A stretch of DNA of 64,000 bases from assembly GCA_026874595.1 (NCBI GenBank), contig CM049310.1, positions 47,815,058 to 47,879,057 on the forward strand. The letters run 5' to 3'. This document shows positions 46,010-57,369 of the stretch, piece by piece; position 1 is the first letter of the stretch, and each line of letters begins with the position of its first letter. Below the pieces are notes generated by a model that saw only the letters and a program-made list of their open reading frames with translations, searched no databases and was not told the origin of the DNA. Source of the stretch: Sipunculus nudus. Taxonomy: Eukaryota > Annelida > Sipuncula > Golfingiida > Sipunculidae. The translations under genes and the position numbers were made by a program.

Positions 46010-47049
46010 ATCTACGGTAAAATGACTCAATTCAATCTCCATAATTCAGCAAAAAATCATTCATGTAGAACCATAAAAGACAATAATTATAATTTGTGTG
46101 AATTATCCTTGTTAAATTTTAAACAAATTGGCTTCAGTGGCATCAGTTTTGCAGGTTTATAACTCATATGGGAAGATACAGCAAACTGGCTAAGTTCAAC
46201 TTGCCATAACTCAGCCAAAAAGCACTGAACCAAAACCATTTGAACAAACTTATTAACATTATCAACATCTGAGGATAATTAATGTGTTATATTTCAGAAT
46301 TTGGCCCGGTTGTTTTTGAGATGAAGATCTTTGTAGCCACTGAGCTAAAATGGGCTGTGATGGTATATGACTAAATTCATCTTCCCAAAACTCAGCCAAA
46401 ATTCACTGAACAGAGACCATATGAAAAAAACTTCAGAAAGCACTACTCTTGGTTCATTTCTGTGTGATATGAAACAATTTGGTCATATTGGTTCAGAGAA
46501 GAAGTTTTTTTTAGCCCTCAGTATGATACAGGCACTGATGACCCCCGTACAAAAAAGGCCCACGCAGGTGGCGCCTATAATACCTCAATTTCAGATATAA
46601 CTCATGTGACAAACATTGGCATTAAATTTGATGATGATAGCTCTAGCCGTTTCTGAGATTTTAATTTTAGTATGCTTTTTTTGGACAGATGACTAAGTTC
46701 AACCTCCTGTAACTCGGCCAAAAATCTCCGAACTGGAACCATTTGAACAAACTTGAGAGAGATTATTCCAGGGATCATTTCTGTGAAATATTGGACAATT
46801 TGACAGGACATTTCGGAGAAGAAGATTTTTAAAGGTTTTTAAGGTTTCCCCCTATAAAATCCAAGTTAATGCAGATACCCTAAAAATTAGCTCAATCCCT
46901 TGATGTTTGATATGTAATTGATTCTTACATTGCATTTTGTGCTGCTAGCTCTATCAGTTTCTAAGTTAGCATTGGTTAACGTACAGACGATGGTTGACGG
47001 CAGACAGACCACGCTGCGCCATCGCAAAAGTTCACAGGTTCGCTAAAAA
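46010..47049 (+). repeat. Dispersed repeat family B copy
   Basis: It has the same order of phrases as at 10.93-11.94 kb ('cataactcagccaaaaa', 'cacgcaggtggcgcc', 'tgtaactcggccaaaaatc'). It ends with a GACGG tract and 'ccatcgcaaaagttcacagg' plus TTCGCTAAAAA at 47018-47049. Confidence 0.6.
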
Positions 47050-47997
47050 CAGATAAGTGGTTTTGATATTAGACAGTCCTGAAGTGTGATAATAGGTTTT
47101 TAATGGAAATTTGAGGTTTTTCCTTAATATCTGGAAGGAACGAAGTCATATTGATCCAATTTTCGGTATGGTAGGAGATTATGGAGACATCTAACTGTAT
47201 GCCGATTTATTGATTCATAGGTCTAACGGTTTCAAACGTGCAAGTCTAACGGACAGACAGACAAATGGACGGACAAACGACGGACAATGGACCATGACAA
47301 TACCTCAGATGATTTATAGTCAGATGAGCTAAAACTGGCTCCAAATATTAAATATGGGAAATGACCTTGAAGATCAAAGTCAAGGTCACAAGTTTTTTAA
47401 TACATGACAGAACCTGGACAAGGCAATGTGTGTAGCCATTTTGACGAAAAAAAAATTATGCAGTACTTAAGAAGTTAGCTAAATCACCAAAAATCACATA
47501 AATGAAAAGACCACAAAAATTTAAAAAAAAATCCTAGGTCAAGGTCACCCAAAAGTTGATGTGTTTTAGCAAGTCATAAGCAAGGAATATTTATGTGTAA
47601 ACAGATAACGATCCCTTAATTGGTATTTGTAGAGTTTGAATGACACCTTGTGGTTTCTATATGTCGTTATTCAACTCATGACACGGTGTTCGGGGGGAAA
47701 ATGCCGAATTTTATCAAGTGTCCATGATGTTAGATTACACAAGGCGCAGTTGCAAGCTGCTGGCCCACAATTCTGTGACACAACTGTAGTACCCTGTAGT
47801 ATCGAAACTTAATTTAAGGACCGCTCCTTGACTGCTTTTTATTTGGGGTATGCTCCCCAGATGTAAGAAGTGAAAATACAGTAGTTCATACGGCAGTCCT
47901 CCGAGTAATGTCTACATTATAGTGGCGATGTAAATACTGCCTACTGTCATTTCCTACCCATAATTACGATGTGCGACAGTGCAGTAAACATCCGAAA
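47050..47997. repeat. Pearl-like 3' region, then 5' flank of a gag remnant
   Basis: Positions 47050-47333 are another pearl-like 3' region ('cggacagacagacaaatggacgg', 'tagtcagatgagctaaaac'). Positions 47640-47990 may be the leader of the retroelement remnant that follows. A TGGCGATG at about 47922 could be a primer-binding-site relic, but no LTR edge is clear. Confidence 0.4.
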
Positions 47998-48348
47998 ATG
48001 TCTGTTCCCATTGCTGTGACGCCGATAGGGCCATTTGACCAGCATGGTGAGCCCCATTCTGTTTCTTCTCGATGGGGCCGCTGGGTGAAAAGTTTCAAAA
48101 TGTTTGCCACTGCGGCCGCATGTACTGACAATGAACAGAAACGCTAACTGTTCTTACACAGCGCTTGTCCTGACATGCAGGATGTTTATGATATGTTAAC
48201 TGAGCTCGTGAAGAAAACATTTGAGACCGCAGTGACAGCCTTGAGTGAGTACTTGATGCCTAGGAAGAACACTTCATATTGCAGACACATTTTCAGTCAA
48301 GAAAAACAAAAACAGTTAGAAACTGTCTACATTATAACAACCAGCTGA
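47998..48348 (+). pseudogene. Gag-like fragment of a Ty3/gypsy-type element
   Basis: From ATG the frame reads VTPIGPFDQHGEPHSVSSRW, GRWVKSFKMFATAA and, after one in-frame TAA at 48145, LFLHSACPDMQDVYDML, then YLMPRKNTSYCRHIFSQEKQ. The pattern 'P..F...GdP.sv..RW..W...F..y..A', then 'LLLhtAG.evqdi...l' and 'yF.PkkN..yeRh.Fr...Q', is that of gag in animal gypsy elements. It ends at a second stop. No pol follows, so it is a short relic. Confidence 0.65.
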
Positions 48349-49068
48349 TAATGAGTGCGTCGCCACAAAATCCCGTCCATAAACATGTTTACTTTGTGAT
48401 GACAAGCTAAATGAAAGTTCCAAATGGTTAATAAAAGTGTCATCAGTAGTTGTGTGCCACATCATAGATAAAGGAGCAGCGTCCATGTACTACGTCACAT
48501 TTTGGGCCGCATTGTTCTTTGACCCTTGACCTATATGGTTCCATCCTAGATGCATAATTTTGTTTGGTCATGTAAAAGACCGAGCATATTACTGTATGCT
48601 GATATTTTAGTTTCCCAATCTGTACCAGGTGAACCATTTACCTTCATAATACCTGGCTCCTGTATTTATTACTTGTTTGACCATTGTTGCTGGAAAGAAA
48701 GCCATTTATCAACTTTAGTTTTCAGGTCATCAAACACATGTTACACATAAAATTCATTACTTTATGAAACTACCTCTTTTCAACTTAACTGGCCTTCTCA
48801 TTAAAATTACCTTGTTTTACCTATACAGGTTAATTAATAGACTTGACAAGATGTATAGTTACAAACAATGAACTTATGTCAATAACATGATATTCTGAAC
48901 TGACAGTAAAAAATATATCATAAAATTTCATTAAGAAATGACTGTTTGGTGCATTCGCAAACATCTAATGTCCCCTACATCAATTTTTAACAATTTAATT
49001 TATGGTCAAGGATATGGCACTGATTACTGCAGAGTGTAATGAAGGTTAAAGGGATAAAGAGGGCTCAC
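48349..49068. other. Intron stretch without recognised content
   Basis: No exon, array or element edge between the gag relic and the ACOX donor at 49068. Confidence 0.35.
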
Positions 49069-49211
49069 CTGGTGTAGGTAAGGCGGTCCAGGTTGTCATC
49101 AAGGTCCAGTTCATTCAGTTTCTTCACCATGTAAACAGCTTTTCTCATCGCCTCCTCATATGCTTCATCTCGACTCAGGAAGTTAACATCTGGACCATCT
49201 AGCTGCTTGTC
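49069..49211 (-). CDS. ACOX1: ACOX exon, N-terminal domain (first exon visible)
   Basis: This 143-nt exon encodes 47 codons plus two bases. It begins DKQLDGPDVNFLSRDEAYEE and continues through a helix containing KAVYMVKKL. That matches the family's N-terminal alpha domain, where 'DLNFL(S/T)R...RYE' and 'MVKKM' occur near residue 50-80. The acceptor is TTCTTAAG and the donor is AG|GTGAGC. It opens in phase 0, so the missing upstream exon must end on a codon boundary. I searched the minus strand from 49.3 to 64 kb by eye for an initiator exon and found none, so the start codon is probably outside the window or in a divergent short exon. Confidence 0.85.
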
Positions 49212-50562
49212 CTTAAGAACAAGGTATAAGTACATACACTTTTTATCATTTTCACTTCTGATACAAACCCTTGCTAATTTGTTATGCCATCAATGGATTA
49301 GTAAACTGCATTTACCTTGATATGAAAAGTCCAATATGGCGGCAGGGGGCACAGGTTTGCTTGATGAGCTCTCGATTCAGTCGCCTGTTTTGCAGGATTC
49401 GGATATATCAATGTAAGACCAGAAGAGACATAATAAGCTTACTTAGTGAAGTTGAGGATGAGGTAATGTAAAATATTTTCCAGACACATAATACATAATT
49501 GCAATAATAAATGTTATGATGGTAAATCTGTGAAATACCTGGTTTGCTATATTGTATTGAACTGGCTATTTGAAATGTCTGAATGAAGTAATAACATATT
49601 TGTAATAAAATATAAACTAAGAACAATAATTATATATAGTTACTCAATGAACTAAATAAGGATTACTGATGGATTTTTCCTAAAGTTAACATTTTGGTTC
49701 ACGTTATCTAAAACCTTATTTTCAATATTTTATTACTTGGTAAGTCGATCGCTAATGACGTTGAATTTTCAAACTAAAGGCTGAACAGTTGGTTAAATGA
49801 TAAAATTAGTGATCGGGTATATGATGAATATAGAATGAGAACCCATCTAAAAAACTGTTAAGAGCAAATATTTTCATAACATTTCCAAAAGTTCAGCGAA
49901 AACATCCTGTCAAGGTTAAACATGTGCACCATGAGATAGTATTACACTGTCCATGAAAACATCTGGACTATTTTTTAAATATGATAACATGTTCAATGTG
50001 TGATATATGGTGACATTATATTTGAAAAAATGTAAGGAATGAATAACACTTTGTGAATACGGTAAACATATATTTTATTCAAAGAAGAACAGATCCGAAA
50101 TAGAACATTTTTAAAGGGAATATATGATTAGTTTATTAAACAGTTTTTTAAACACATGATTTGGTGTCATTTCCAATCAATCAGACTAAACGATATAACA
50201 TATCAGAGCGGGAGAGTCAGACATGTAGGTGGCGGCATCTGTTGTGGCGAGTGGGAATCGATGGGAAGCGGATCTCCGGGCAAGATGGCAGTCTCCGGAT
50301 GATCACCGGGTCGTCTCCGGGAATGGTTTCCTTGGATAACTCAATTAATACTTTGTGCACTTGCAAATTATGTATCATATTCGATGCGGATGTCACTAAG
50401 AAGTGTATCGGGAAGGTTTAATACGAATCGCTGCCTTATTAATTAAGATATTGCGATCTCCCGTTTTTTATTTTGATCTCGGAGCGACTATAGAACGCGG
50501 GCTTCACCTTGGTTCACAGAACTAGCTAAAGAGGGCGATGTATTTGATGGGGATAGAGAAAA
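49212..50562. other. Upstream intron or 5' flank of ACOX
   Basis: The first ACOX exon should lie upstream of 49211. I found no minus-strand Met-containing segment here with a family-like N-terminus and a phase-0 donor. A more GC-rich patch at 50190-50320 ('gcggatctccgggcaagatgg') has no identified function. Confidence 0.35.
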
Positions 50563-50563
50563 A

Positions 50564-52458
50564 GTGACCCATGGGTCATGAAGCTCAGCTGACTGGGAAG
50601 AGATTCGCAAAAGGAAATTTTATCATCTGAATGGTAGTATATACCCATTCACCTGATAATCAAATAGATTAACCAACAGGCCACGATTGTGTCTGTATTT
50701 ATATATCTCAAAAATAGAGAAAAAATGCGTAAAAAATATAGGTGGCTCCACCAGTCTGCAGAAACTAATAAAAAGACTTAATGGTCAATATGCATGCAAA
50801 GAATCATGGTGATCTCTGCATTAGTTGTTCAGATACTTCAGCTTTTGTATCAAATTTTCCATTATTCTAAGGGATAATTCGGAGTCTTATAGCTTGAAGG
50901 ATATGGGTAACAGAGACCTAATTTCAGGTTTCCACAGACACTTTTCATGGGCCTCCTTGCATGACAAGAATAAAGATTCTAGGTCCAATTTACAATTTAT
51001 GCCATGTAAACAGATGACAGCATCCTTAAAAGTCTCAAAAATAGAAAAAAAAAATTCGAAAAATTGAATAAAATATAGGTGGCACCACCAGTCTGCAGAA
51101 ATTGATGAAACACTCCATAATCAATATCCATGCAAAGAATCATGGTGATCTCTGCATTAGTTGTTCAGATACTATAGCTTTTGTATCAAATTTTTCATTA
51201 TCTGAGGGATACTTCGGAGTCCTATAGCTTGAAGGATATGGGAAACAGAGACCTAATTTCAGGTTTCCACAGACTCTTTTCATGGGCCTCCTTGCATGAC
51301 AAGAATGAAGATTCTAGGTCCAGTTGTTACAATTTGTACCCTGTTGTCTGGTAACCACATCTTTAAAGGTCTCAAAAATAGAGAAAAAAATTCGTAAAAA
51401 ATCGAAAAATACAGGTGGCCCTACAAGTCTGCAGAAGCTGATGGAACACCTCATGATCAATATGTATGCCAAAAATCATGACCATCAGTGTTATAGTTAT
51501 TGAGATAATGCAGTTTTTGTATCAAATTTTTCATTATTCTTAGGGGTATTTAGGAGCAATACAGCTTAAAGGATATGGGTAACAGAGACCTAATTTCAGT
51601 CTTCCATGGAGACTTTTCATGGGTCTCCCTGTGTGTCAAGAATGAAGATTCTAGGACCAGTCTATACGATTTGTGCCCTGTTAACAGATGTTCATATCTT
51701 TAAAGGTCGCTAAAGTAGAGAAAAAAATTTGTAAAAAAAAACCCGAACAAATATAGGTGGTGCCACCAGTCTTAAGAAACTGAAGAAAAATTACATGATC
51801 ATTATCCATGCAAACAATTATGGTGAATTCTGCATTAGTTGTTCAGATACTTCAGCTTTTGTCTCAAATTTTCCATTATTCCGAGCTGTACTTTGGAGTG
51901 CTATAGCTCAAAGGATATGGGTAACAGAGACCTAATTTCAGGTTTCCATGGAGACTTTTCATGGGTCTCCCTGTGTGTCAAGAATGAAGATTCTAGGTCC
52001 AGTCGTTACGATTTGTGGCCTGTTAACAGATGTTCACATTTAAAGGTCTAAAAAATAGAGAAAACAATTCGTAAAAAATCGAAAAATACAGGTGGCGCCA
52101 CCAGTCTGCAGAAACTGATGAAACATCTCATGATCAATATGTATGCTAAAAATCATGACCATCAGTGATGTAGTTAATGAGATTTTGAAGTTTTTGTATG
52201 AAATTTTTGACTATTCTTGGGGGGGGGGGGTACTTTGGGGCATCATAGCTCGAAGGATTTGGGTAACAGAGACCTAATTTCTGGTTTCCAAGGAGATTTT
52301 TCATCGACCTCTCAGAATGTCAAGTTACAAGTTTCTAAGTCCAGCGGTTACGATTTGTGCCAGGTTAACGGACAGACGGACAGACAGACAGACGGACAGA
52401 CAGACGGACAAAGAGTGATCGCTATAGCTCAGCATGACTGAAAGTCAGCCGAGCTAAA
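50564..52458 (+). mobile_element. Nearly complete pearl/HINE-like element with five ~340-bp core units
   Basis: The 5' end is GTGACCCATGGGTCA (a perfect 14-bp palindrome, 50565-50578) followed by AAGCTCAGCTGAC. The core is a tandem array of five units. The anchor 'gggtaacagagacctaattt' falls at about 50905, 51240, 51577, 51919 and 52261, and each unit includes 'ggtggc(g/a)ccaccagtctgcag'. A GACAGACGGACAGAC tract (52369-52411) leads to a terminal hairpin at 52426-52455 (AGCTCAGC...GCCGAGCT), then AAAA. This is the architecture described for bivalve pearl elements and for non-autonomous Helentrons. It encodes no protein. Confidence 0.75.
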
Positions 52459-53180
52459 ATCTGGGGTGCAGTTTTTTATTTTTTTTGGGGGGGGGGGGGC
52501 AAACAATTAATAAAGAACGTTATGGTAAGTTATTTCTGAATTCCTTGTGATCTGTTGTGCGAGCGTATGGTAAATATGAAACTGGTAATCTGGAATGAAT
52601 GAGAGGAATGTGAATTATTACACATATTAATACATTGTGAACAACATGCAATGATATGAAGACATGATGAGACTGCGTAACGAACTGTGCCAGGAAGGCA
52701 AGTTGCATATCGGTGAAAAGTTGGGAAATTTAAGTCTATTGTCAATGAAATCCTATGTGACAGCACACGGGAAATGGTGACGTCATAAAAAACGGTAGCG
52801 ACTCCTTTTGGGCTTTATAGGTACAAATTTTGAATGGTATTGAAGGGGTGGACTCACTCGTGAGAATCGCAGGTGACATCGCGATGACGAGATATTTAGA
52901 TTTGAAATGAATAAAAAAGGGTAGGTATTGCTAAAATTGAAATTTAGGTAACTCGCTTTAACAATAAAAGATTAAATATAATTGTTATTATTAATAACGA
53001 ATGATTCTCATAATGGTGTTGAGAGTGAGGTGTGGATTAGGTTGGAGGTGACACATACATTAGGGGTTGCAAGTGGAATAACAGGGCGATTTGATGGTCT
53101 TGTGACGTTTTGGTTACTGTTACATAATGAATGATAGGGTTGACAGTTGCTAAAGTCCGTCATAGTCAACGCACCCGAAC
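52459..53180. other. Flank between pearl element and transposase
   Basis: A G-run lies at 52485-52499. The rest contains 'gacgtcataaaaaacgg' and AT-rich sequence. Terminal repeats for the transposase gene at 53.2 kb were not identifiable. Confidence 0.35.
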
Positions 53181-53630
53181 ATGGAGAGTGCACGACCTGA
53201 TAGTCTGAGAGAGAAGTTAAATGACATGATAGTGAATATATCTGGACACGGTACAATGCTTAAAAGACAACATGAAAGTGATGGAAAATCTGTTGATATG
53301 GAGGCCAAAAGAAGACGATTAAAACTCCGTAAGAAAGATGACCCAAAGAAAACCGTGTGTACAGCGGGGGGTTCCTGTAAGGTGTCGGTGATGTCGACAG
53401 GCACGTGCACTGATGATGTTGTAACTGTAGATGCTGGAAGTCAATGCTGTTGGAGTAAGGGTAGCTACCATAGAAGAAAAGAAGATACCATTGGCCGAAC
53501 AACACTTATCACACATACAAAACTAGTGAGAGAAATATTGGTGTCGAAAGATGCAACTAAAGCTTGGTTGCAGGAACAGGTTATGTTGGCACGCAGCCGT
53601 AGCTGCGTGCCATTTGTAAATGTTCTATGA
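53181..53630 (+). pseudogene. Merlin/ISXO2-type transposase, N-terminal part
   Basis: This 149-codon frame has a basic N-terminal region (KRRRLKLRKKDDPKK). It then reads REILVSKDATKAWLQEQVML and ARSRSC, which matches the stretch before the zinc ribbon in eukaryotic ISXO2-like transposases ('..WLqe.gLl...r.CP.C'). The frame fails in the middle of the Cys motif, and the ribbon continues in the -1 frame as ICKCSMKLVI...WRC. A perfect hairpin at 53588-53611 sits exactly at the break. Confidence 0.6.
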
Positions 53631-53911
53631 AACTGGTAATTGTTAATGATGAGAATAACCATGACATGTATCAGTGGAGATGCCAGAAAAGGAAACCTAA
53701 AAGTCACAATATGAAACTCAGTATAAGACATGGGAGCTGGTTTTCGCTATCAAAACTGACACTAGAAGAAATAATGGATATAACATACTTGTGGTGTGTG
53801 GGAAATACACAGTCTCAAATAAAATATGAGACAGGTTGCAGCAGTAACACGGCTGTGGATTGTAGCAGCTTTTGTAGAGAAGTGTGCGAAGAAACACTAC
53901 TGAGAGACTGA
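53603..53911 (+). pseudogene. Merlin/ISXO2-type transposase, zinc-ribbon/helical part
   Basis: In the -1 frame: AICKCSMKLVIVNDENNHDM, YQWRCQKRKPKSH, SIRHGSWFSLSKLTLEEIMD, then LWCVGNTQSQIKYETGCSS and FCREVCEETL. The pattern 'WRC......sir.GSWFe.SkLtLeeil.ltY.W..g.sq.qi..e.g.s..tvvdw..fcReVCe' is characteristic of this family. It stops at TGA 53909-53911, and the continuation (TDRGKKIGGH) is in the original frame. Confidence 0.75.
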
Positions 53912-53939
53912 TAGAGGTAAGAAGATAGGAGGACACTGA

Positions 53940-54494
53940 GTGTACGTAGAAATAGACGAGTCTAAATTTGCGAAAAGAAAGTACAATCGGGGTCATGAAG
54001 TAAAATTGGGTTGGGTGTTTGGTGGAAGGGAAAAGTTTGACAAGAAAAAAGTGTTCATGTTCACTGTTCAAGACAGATCCGCGGCGACTTTGGTTCCCTT
54101 GATAAAAAAACATATAGCCCGTGGATCAATAATACAATCAGATTGCTGGAAAGCTTATGACTTCTTGCCAGCTCACGGATATCGACACGAAACTGTGAAT
54201 CACAGCGCCAATTTCAAGGACCTTGACAGTGGATGTCATACCAATAGTATTGAAGGGACTTGGCAGAAGGTAAAGAGGGGGGTTACTATGCCAAGGTTCG
54301 GAGTGAAGGGAGAACATTTACCCGGGTACCTTAGTGTGTTCATGTGGCGGGAAAAACACAGTGGAAAAGATTTGTTCAGGCAGCTCATGGCTGATGCAGC
54401 GAGAATTTACAACGGCAGATGCGGACATGCCCGTTGTAAATTTTGTATTGAACCACAGAAAACAGAACAAATTGTACATAAGAAGTTGACATAG
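53940..54494 (+). pseudogene. Merlin/ISXO2-type transposase, DDE catalytic domain
   Basis: After a TGA at 53937 the frame runs for 185 codons: VEIDESKFAKRKYNRG, DRSAATLVPLIKKHI, IIQSDCWKAYDFL, ETVNHSANFKD, and SGCHTNSIEGTWQKVKRG. The likely catalytic triad is Asp in EIDES, Asp in SDCW and Glu in SIEGTW, all present, as in the DDE_Tnp_IS1595/ISXO2 domain that defines eukaryotic Merlin elements. It ends with a Cys-rich tail (CGHARCKFC). The domain itself is intact, but the whole gene needs two frameshifts and one stop read-through. Confidence 0.85.
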
Positions 54495-56009
54495 TTATGG
54501 TAAGTAGAAAGGAAAATATAGAATCTTATAAAAAACTAGAAAGATTTAAAGGCCTAACGTGTCATACACCTGTTAAAAAATTTTTTGAGATGCATAAATG
54601 GTAGAAATGGTCCCCATGTGTAAAAAAAATGCCATAGATATTTATAAACTATATTAGTGATGTGTGCTTATTATTATTGAACTGATGCAGTAAGACCGTT
54701 CTTTCATGCATGTGGCGAGACGGTGTTTTTGACAATACGAAGCGAGGAACGACACGAGGTGAGAACTATTTATAGAAACGGGGATTTCCAAAGGGTCCGT
54801 CTACGTGTAATTGTTTCGTAAGAAGCTTGGTTATGCTGATTATGCGAGTAGTTTGAAGCAGAATATGTGACAGTGGTGTGCTAAGCGAATAGAGGAAGCC
54901 GCTTTATTTGCATACATATATCAATGGGGGAAATGATTGTATTTCAGATGTTATTGTTCAAGGTGCACTTACTTGGTGGGATGAGGGCACACGAGTCAAT
55001 CAAATAAGGACAAGTTCTGGGACCTGGATGAAGCTGTCCGCACATTCCAGTTTCACATTTCTCTTAAGACGAGAAGAAACGCAGGGATGGGACAAGGGTG
55101 GTTTGTTTGGCCCTGCCATGATATATTGTGTCCATATTGACATATATGAGAGTTTCAGTAAGTCATAAGACGCAGCCTATATGATCTTATACACCGTTTA
55201 TTGATAAACATTGGTCCGTAACCAGTTCTAAAGAGTGTTACATTTACCCTACACCTGCGCGTCATTCTTCACAGTTGATTGGTTTAAACAAAATGTAACA
55301 ATATTGGTCCTGTCGAGGAGCGCGTCTCCCAGTCAAGGCTTTCATGTGGTCATGTGCATGCAAAGAATGCTTTCTCCTGTGATCACTAATATACATGTAC
55401 TACTACTTGACATATATCTGGAAGAAAGAATAGTAATTAACTGTTTAATGACGAGGATACAAATTTAATTTTATAGTTCTTTTTATATTGTAACCATATT
55501 GAAAATGGAGGTTCATTTGCAGTCAAAGATGCAGGTCCGCTGTTATGGGTGTTATCTATAGTTACAGATTTGTTGCAGTGACAAAGCGCGAGCTGGCCCC
55601 AAATTGTGGTGATCGACCTATATTTTCTCATTATTGAATCGAAAACGAATGCCGAAAATCATCAAGAATCCCTCGACAAACATTAAAGGTACATTCCTGA
55701 ATAATTTAGCTTTCTTTAATAAAACTAATAGTTAAAATTCTATAAAAGGAACAATGCCTAAATTTTGTTCTCTGTATTCTCCCTTAGCTGTCGGTCTGGA
55801 TATTGGCAATATTATCATATTAATTATATCTAAATATTAAATATTGTCAAAAGTGACTGCAATTTAAGTACTAAAAAATATTTAATGTAATCTCAAAAGA
55901 ACTGTAAATCTTAATACATGTAGTCATCACATGTTTTTTTTAATGTTAGATTATAAAAATAATAATACGTGAACAAATATTATAATAACTGTCACACTGT
56001 TGTGTTTCA
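54495..56009. other. Flank downstream of the transposase
   Basis: A plus-strand frame at 54908-55168 (86 codons) has no domain. Inverted repeats for the transposon were not found. Otherwise AT-rich. Confidence 0.35.
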
Positions 56010-57260
56010 AGTTTTGCATCTTGTAGAGTTTAATTAGTGTAAGGGGATTTAATTTCAAGTTTCCAGATCTGGCCACAGGGGACACTGTACAACAATTTTG
56101 CCAGATTTCATTAATCATGCCCTAGTTGCGCCAATTTTAAAGAAATCGCTTCAAAACTGATACGTTCTGTGTTGAATAGAATTATCTTTTTATTGAATAT
56201 TGGATTTTAGGAATAAAGCAACCAGGGGGCGTTGCAGTTCATCATATGAATATTGTCCATTTGCTTCAAAAGTATAAACAATGTTACAAATTTAATTACA
56301 GAATCGGAAAGTACAATCAGTTGGCTTATTCCTGGGTACACTTGACCTCATTCTATGGTTACCATGGTGACCTATTTAAATTAAAATTCTTGGCATTTTT
56401 ACCTAAGCATTTGAAACTTTGTTTGAAATTTATACAGTTAGTATATAATTGACCAGAATAGAAGCCTATTGTTTTGGGTCATAATCGGTCAAAGGTCAAG
56501 GTCAGGGTCATGGGCACCCTTCATAATGGTTTTTTTTCTTTATAACTTGGTTAAGAATGCTCGTAGCTACATAAACTACTGCTCATTTCATTTGTTATCG
56601 AATGCGCTTTCTTCTTAGGCAAAACCGTCTCATTACGTTGTTATCATGGTAACACATTTTTTGGTGGAAAATCGTGAAATTTCAAATTTTTTAAAATTAT
56701 TTTTGTACCCTCGTCATTTTTTTAAGTTAGCGAGGTCTAGTTTTTGCAATATGTAGAGTTTAATAAGTATTGCTGGGTTGTCTTTAGGTTTCCGAAAATG
56801 GCTACCAGGGGGCGATGTACGAAAATTTTGCCAAATTTTATTTTTGATGGCCTAGAGGCCCCAATTTAAAAGTAATAATTTAAAAACTCATACATAATAT
56901 GTTAATAGAAATAACTTGAAACCAATTTTTCATTTTTCGAATATAGCCACCAGAGGGCGTTGCAGCTAAAACAGGTCAACGTATGATTTTTGTCCAATAG
57001 CTTTAAAACTGTAAAAGATGTCAAAATTTTTATTACAGAACCTAAAAATATAATAATAATCCGTTTTCCTTGATACACTTGACCTTATTCTGCAGTTACC
57101 ATGGTGACCTACTTTAAGTAAAGTTCTTGGCATTTTTACATTATCTTTTGTAACTTTGTCATTTCTAACGCTAGAGGGTTTTAGCTTTTGCATTACGTAG
57201 AGTTCAGTTAGTGTTATAAGATTATATTTCAAGTTCGGCAAAATGACCAACAGGCGCTGC
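56010..57260. repeat. Long-unit tandem array (unequal units, ~3 copies)
   Basis: The phrase 'tttgcat(c/t)(t/a)(t/c)gtagagtt(t/c)a' recurs near 56015, 56743 and 57190. 'ccag(g/a)gggcgttgcag', 'gttaccatggtgacct' and 'cttggcatttttac' each recur as well. A plus-strand GGTCAAAGGTCAAGGTCA (DR1-like) lies at about 56487-56504. Confidence 0.65.
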
Positions 57261-57369
57261 AAGAGCTTTTTGCGAAATCTCGCTTAATGACACCTTATAT
57301 ACCCCAATTTGCAGCATTCATTTTCAAACTGATATATTATATGTTTTACCGTAATATCTCAAAAACAAT

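Larger units (their letters stand above)
2039..49211 (-). other. ACOX1: Acyl-CoA oxidase gene span (eight exons seen, 5' and 3' ends missing)
   Basis: Eight exons on the minus strand encode successive parts of a peroxisomal acyl-CoA oxidase, the FAD enzyme that makes trans-2-enoyl-CoA and H2O2 in the first step of peroxisomal beta-oxidation. The exon lengths (143, 161, 108, 120, 116, 175, 160, 191 nt) keep a continuous phase 2-1-1-1-0-2-0-2 if five extra bases in the 175-nt exon are discounted. Motifs such as [42 protein letters not shown] and YEGENT appear in family order, and they resemble ACOX1/2 more than ACOX3. The initiator exon and the C-terminal part, including any peroxisomal targeting signal, were not found. 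Introns make up over 97% of the span and are packed with transposon debris. Confidence 0.9.
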
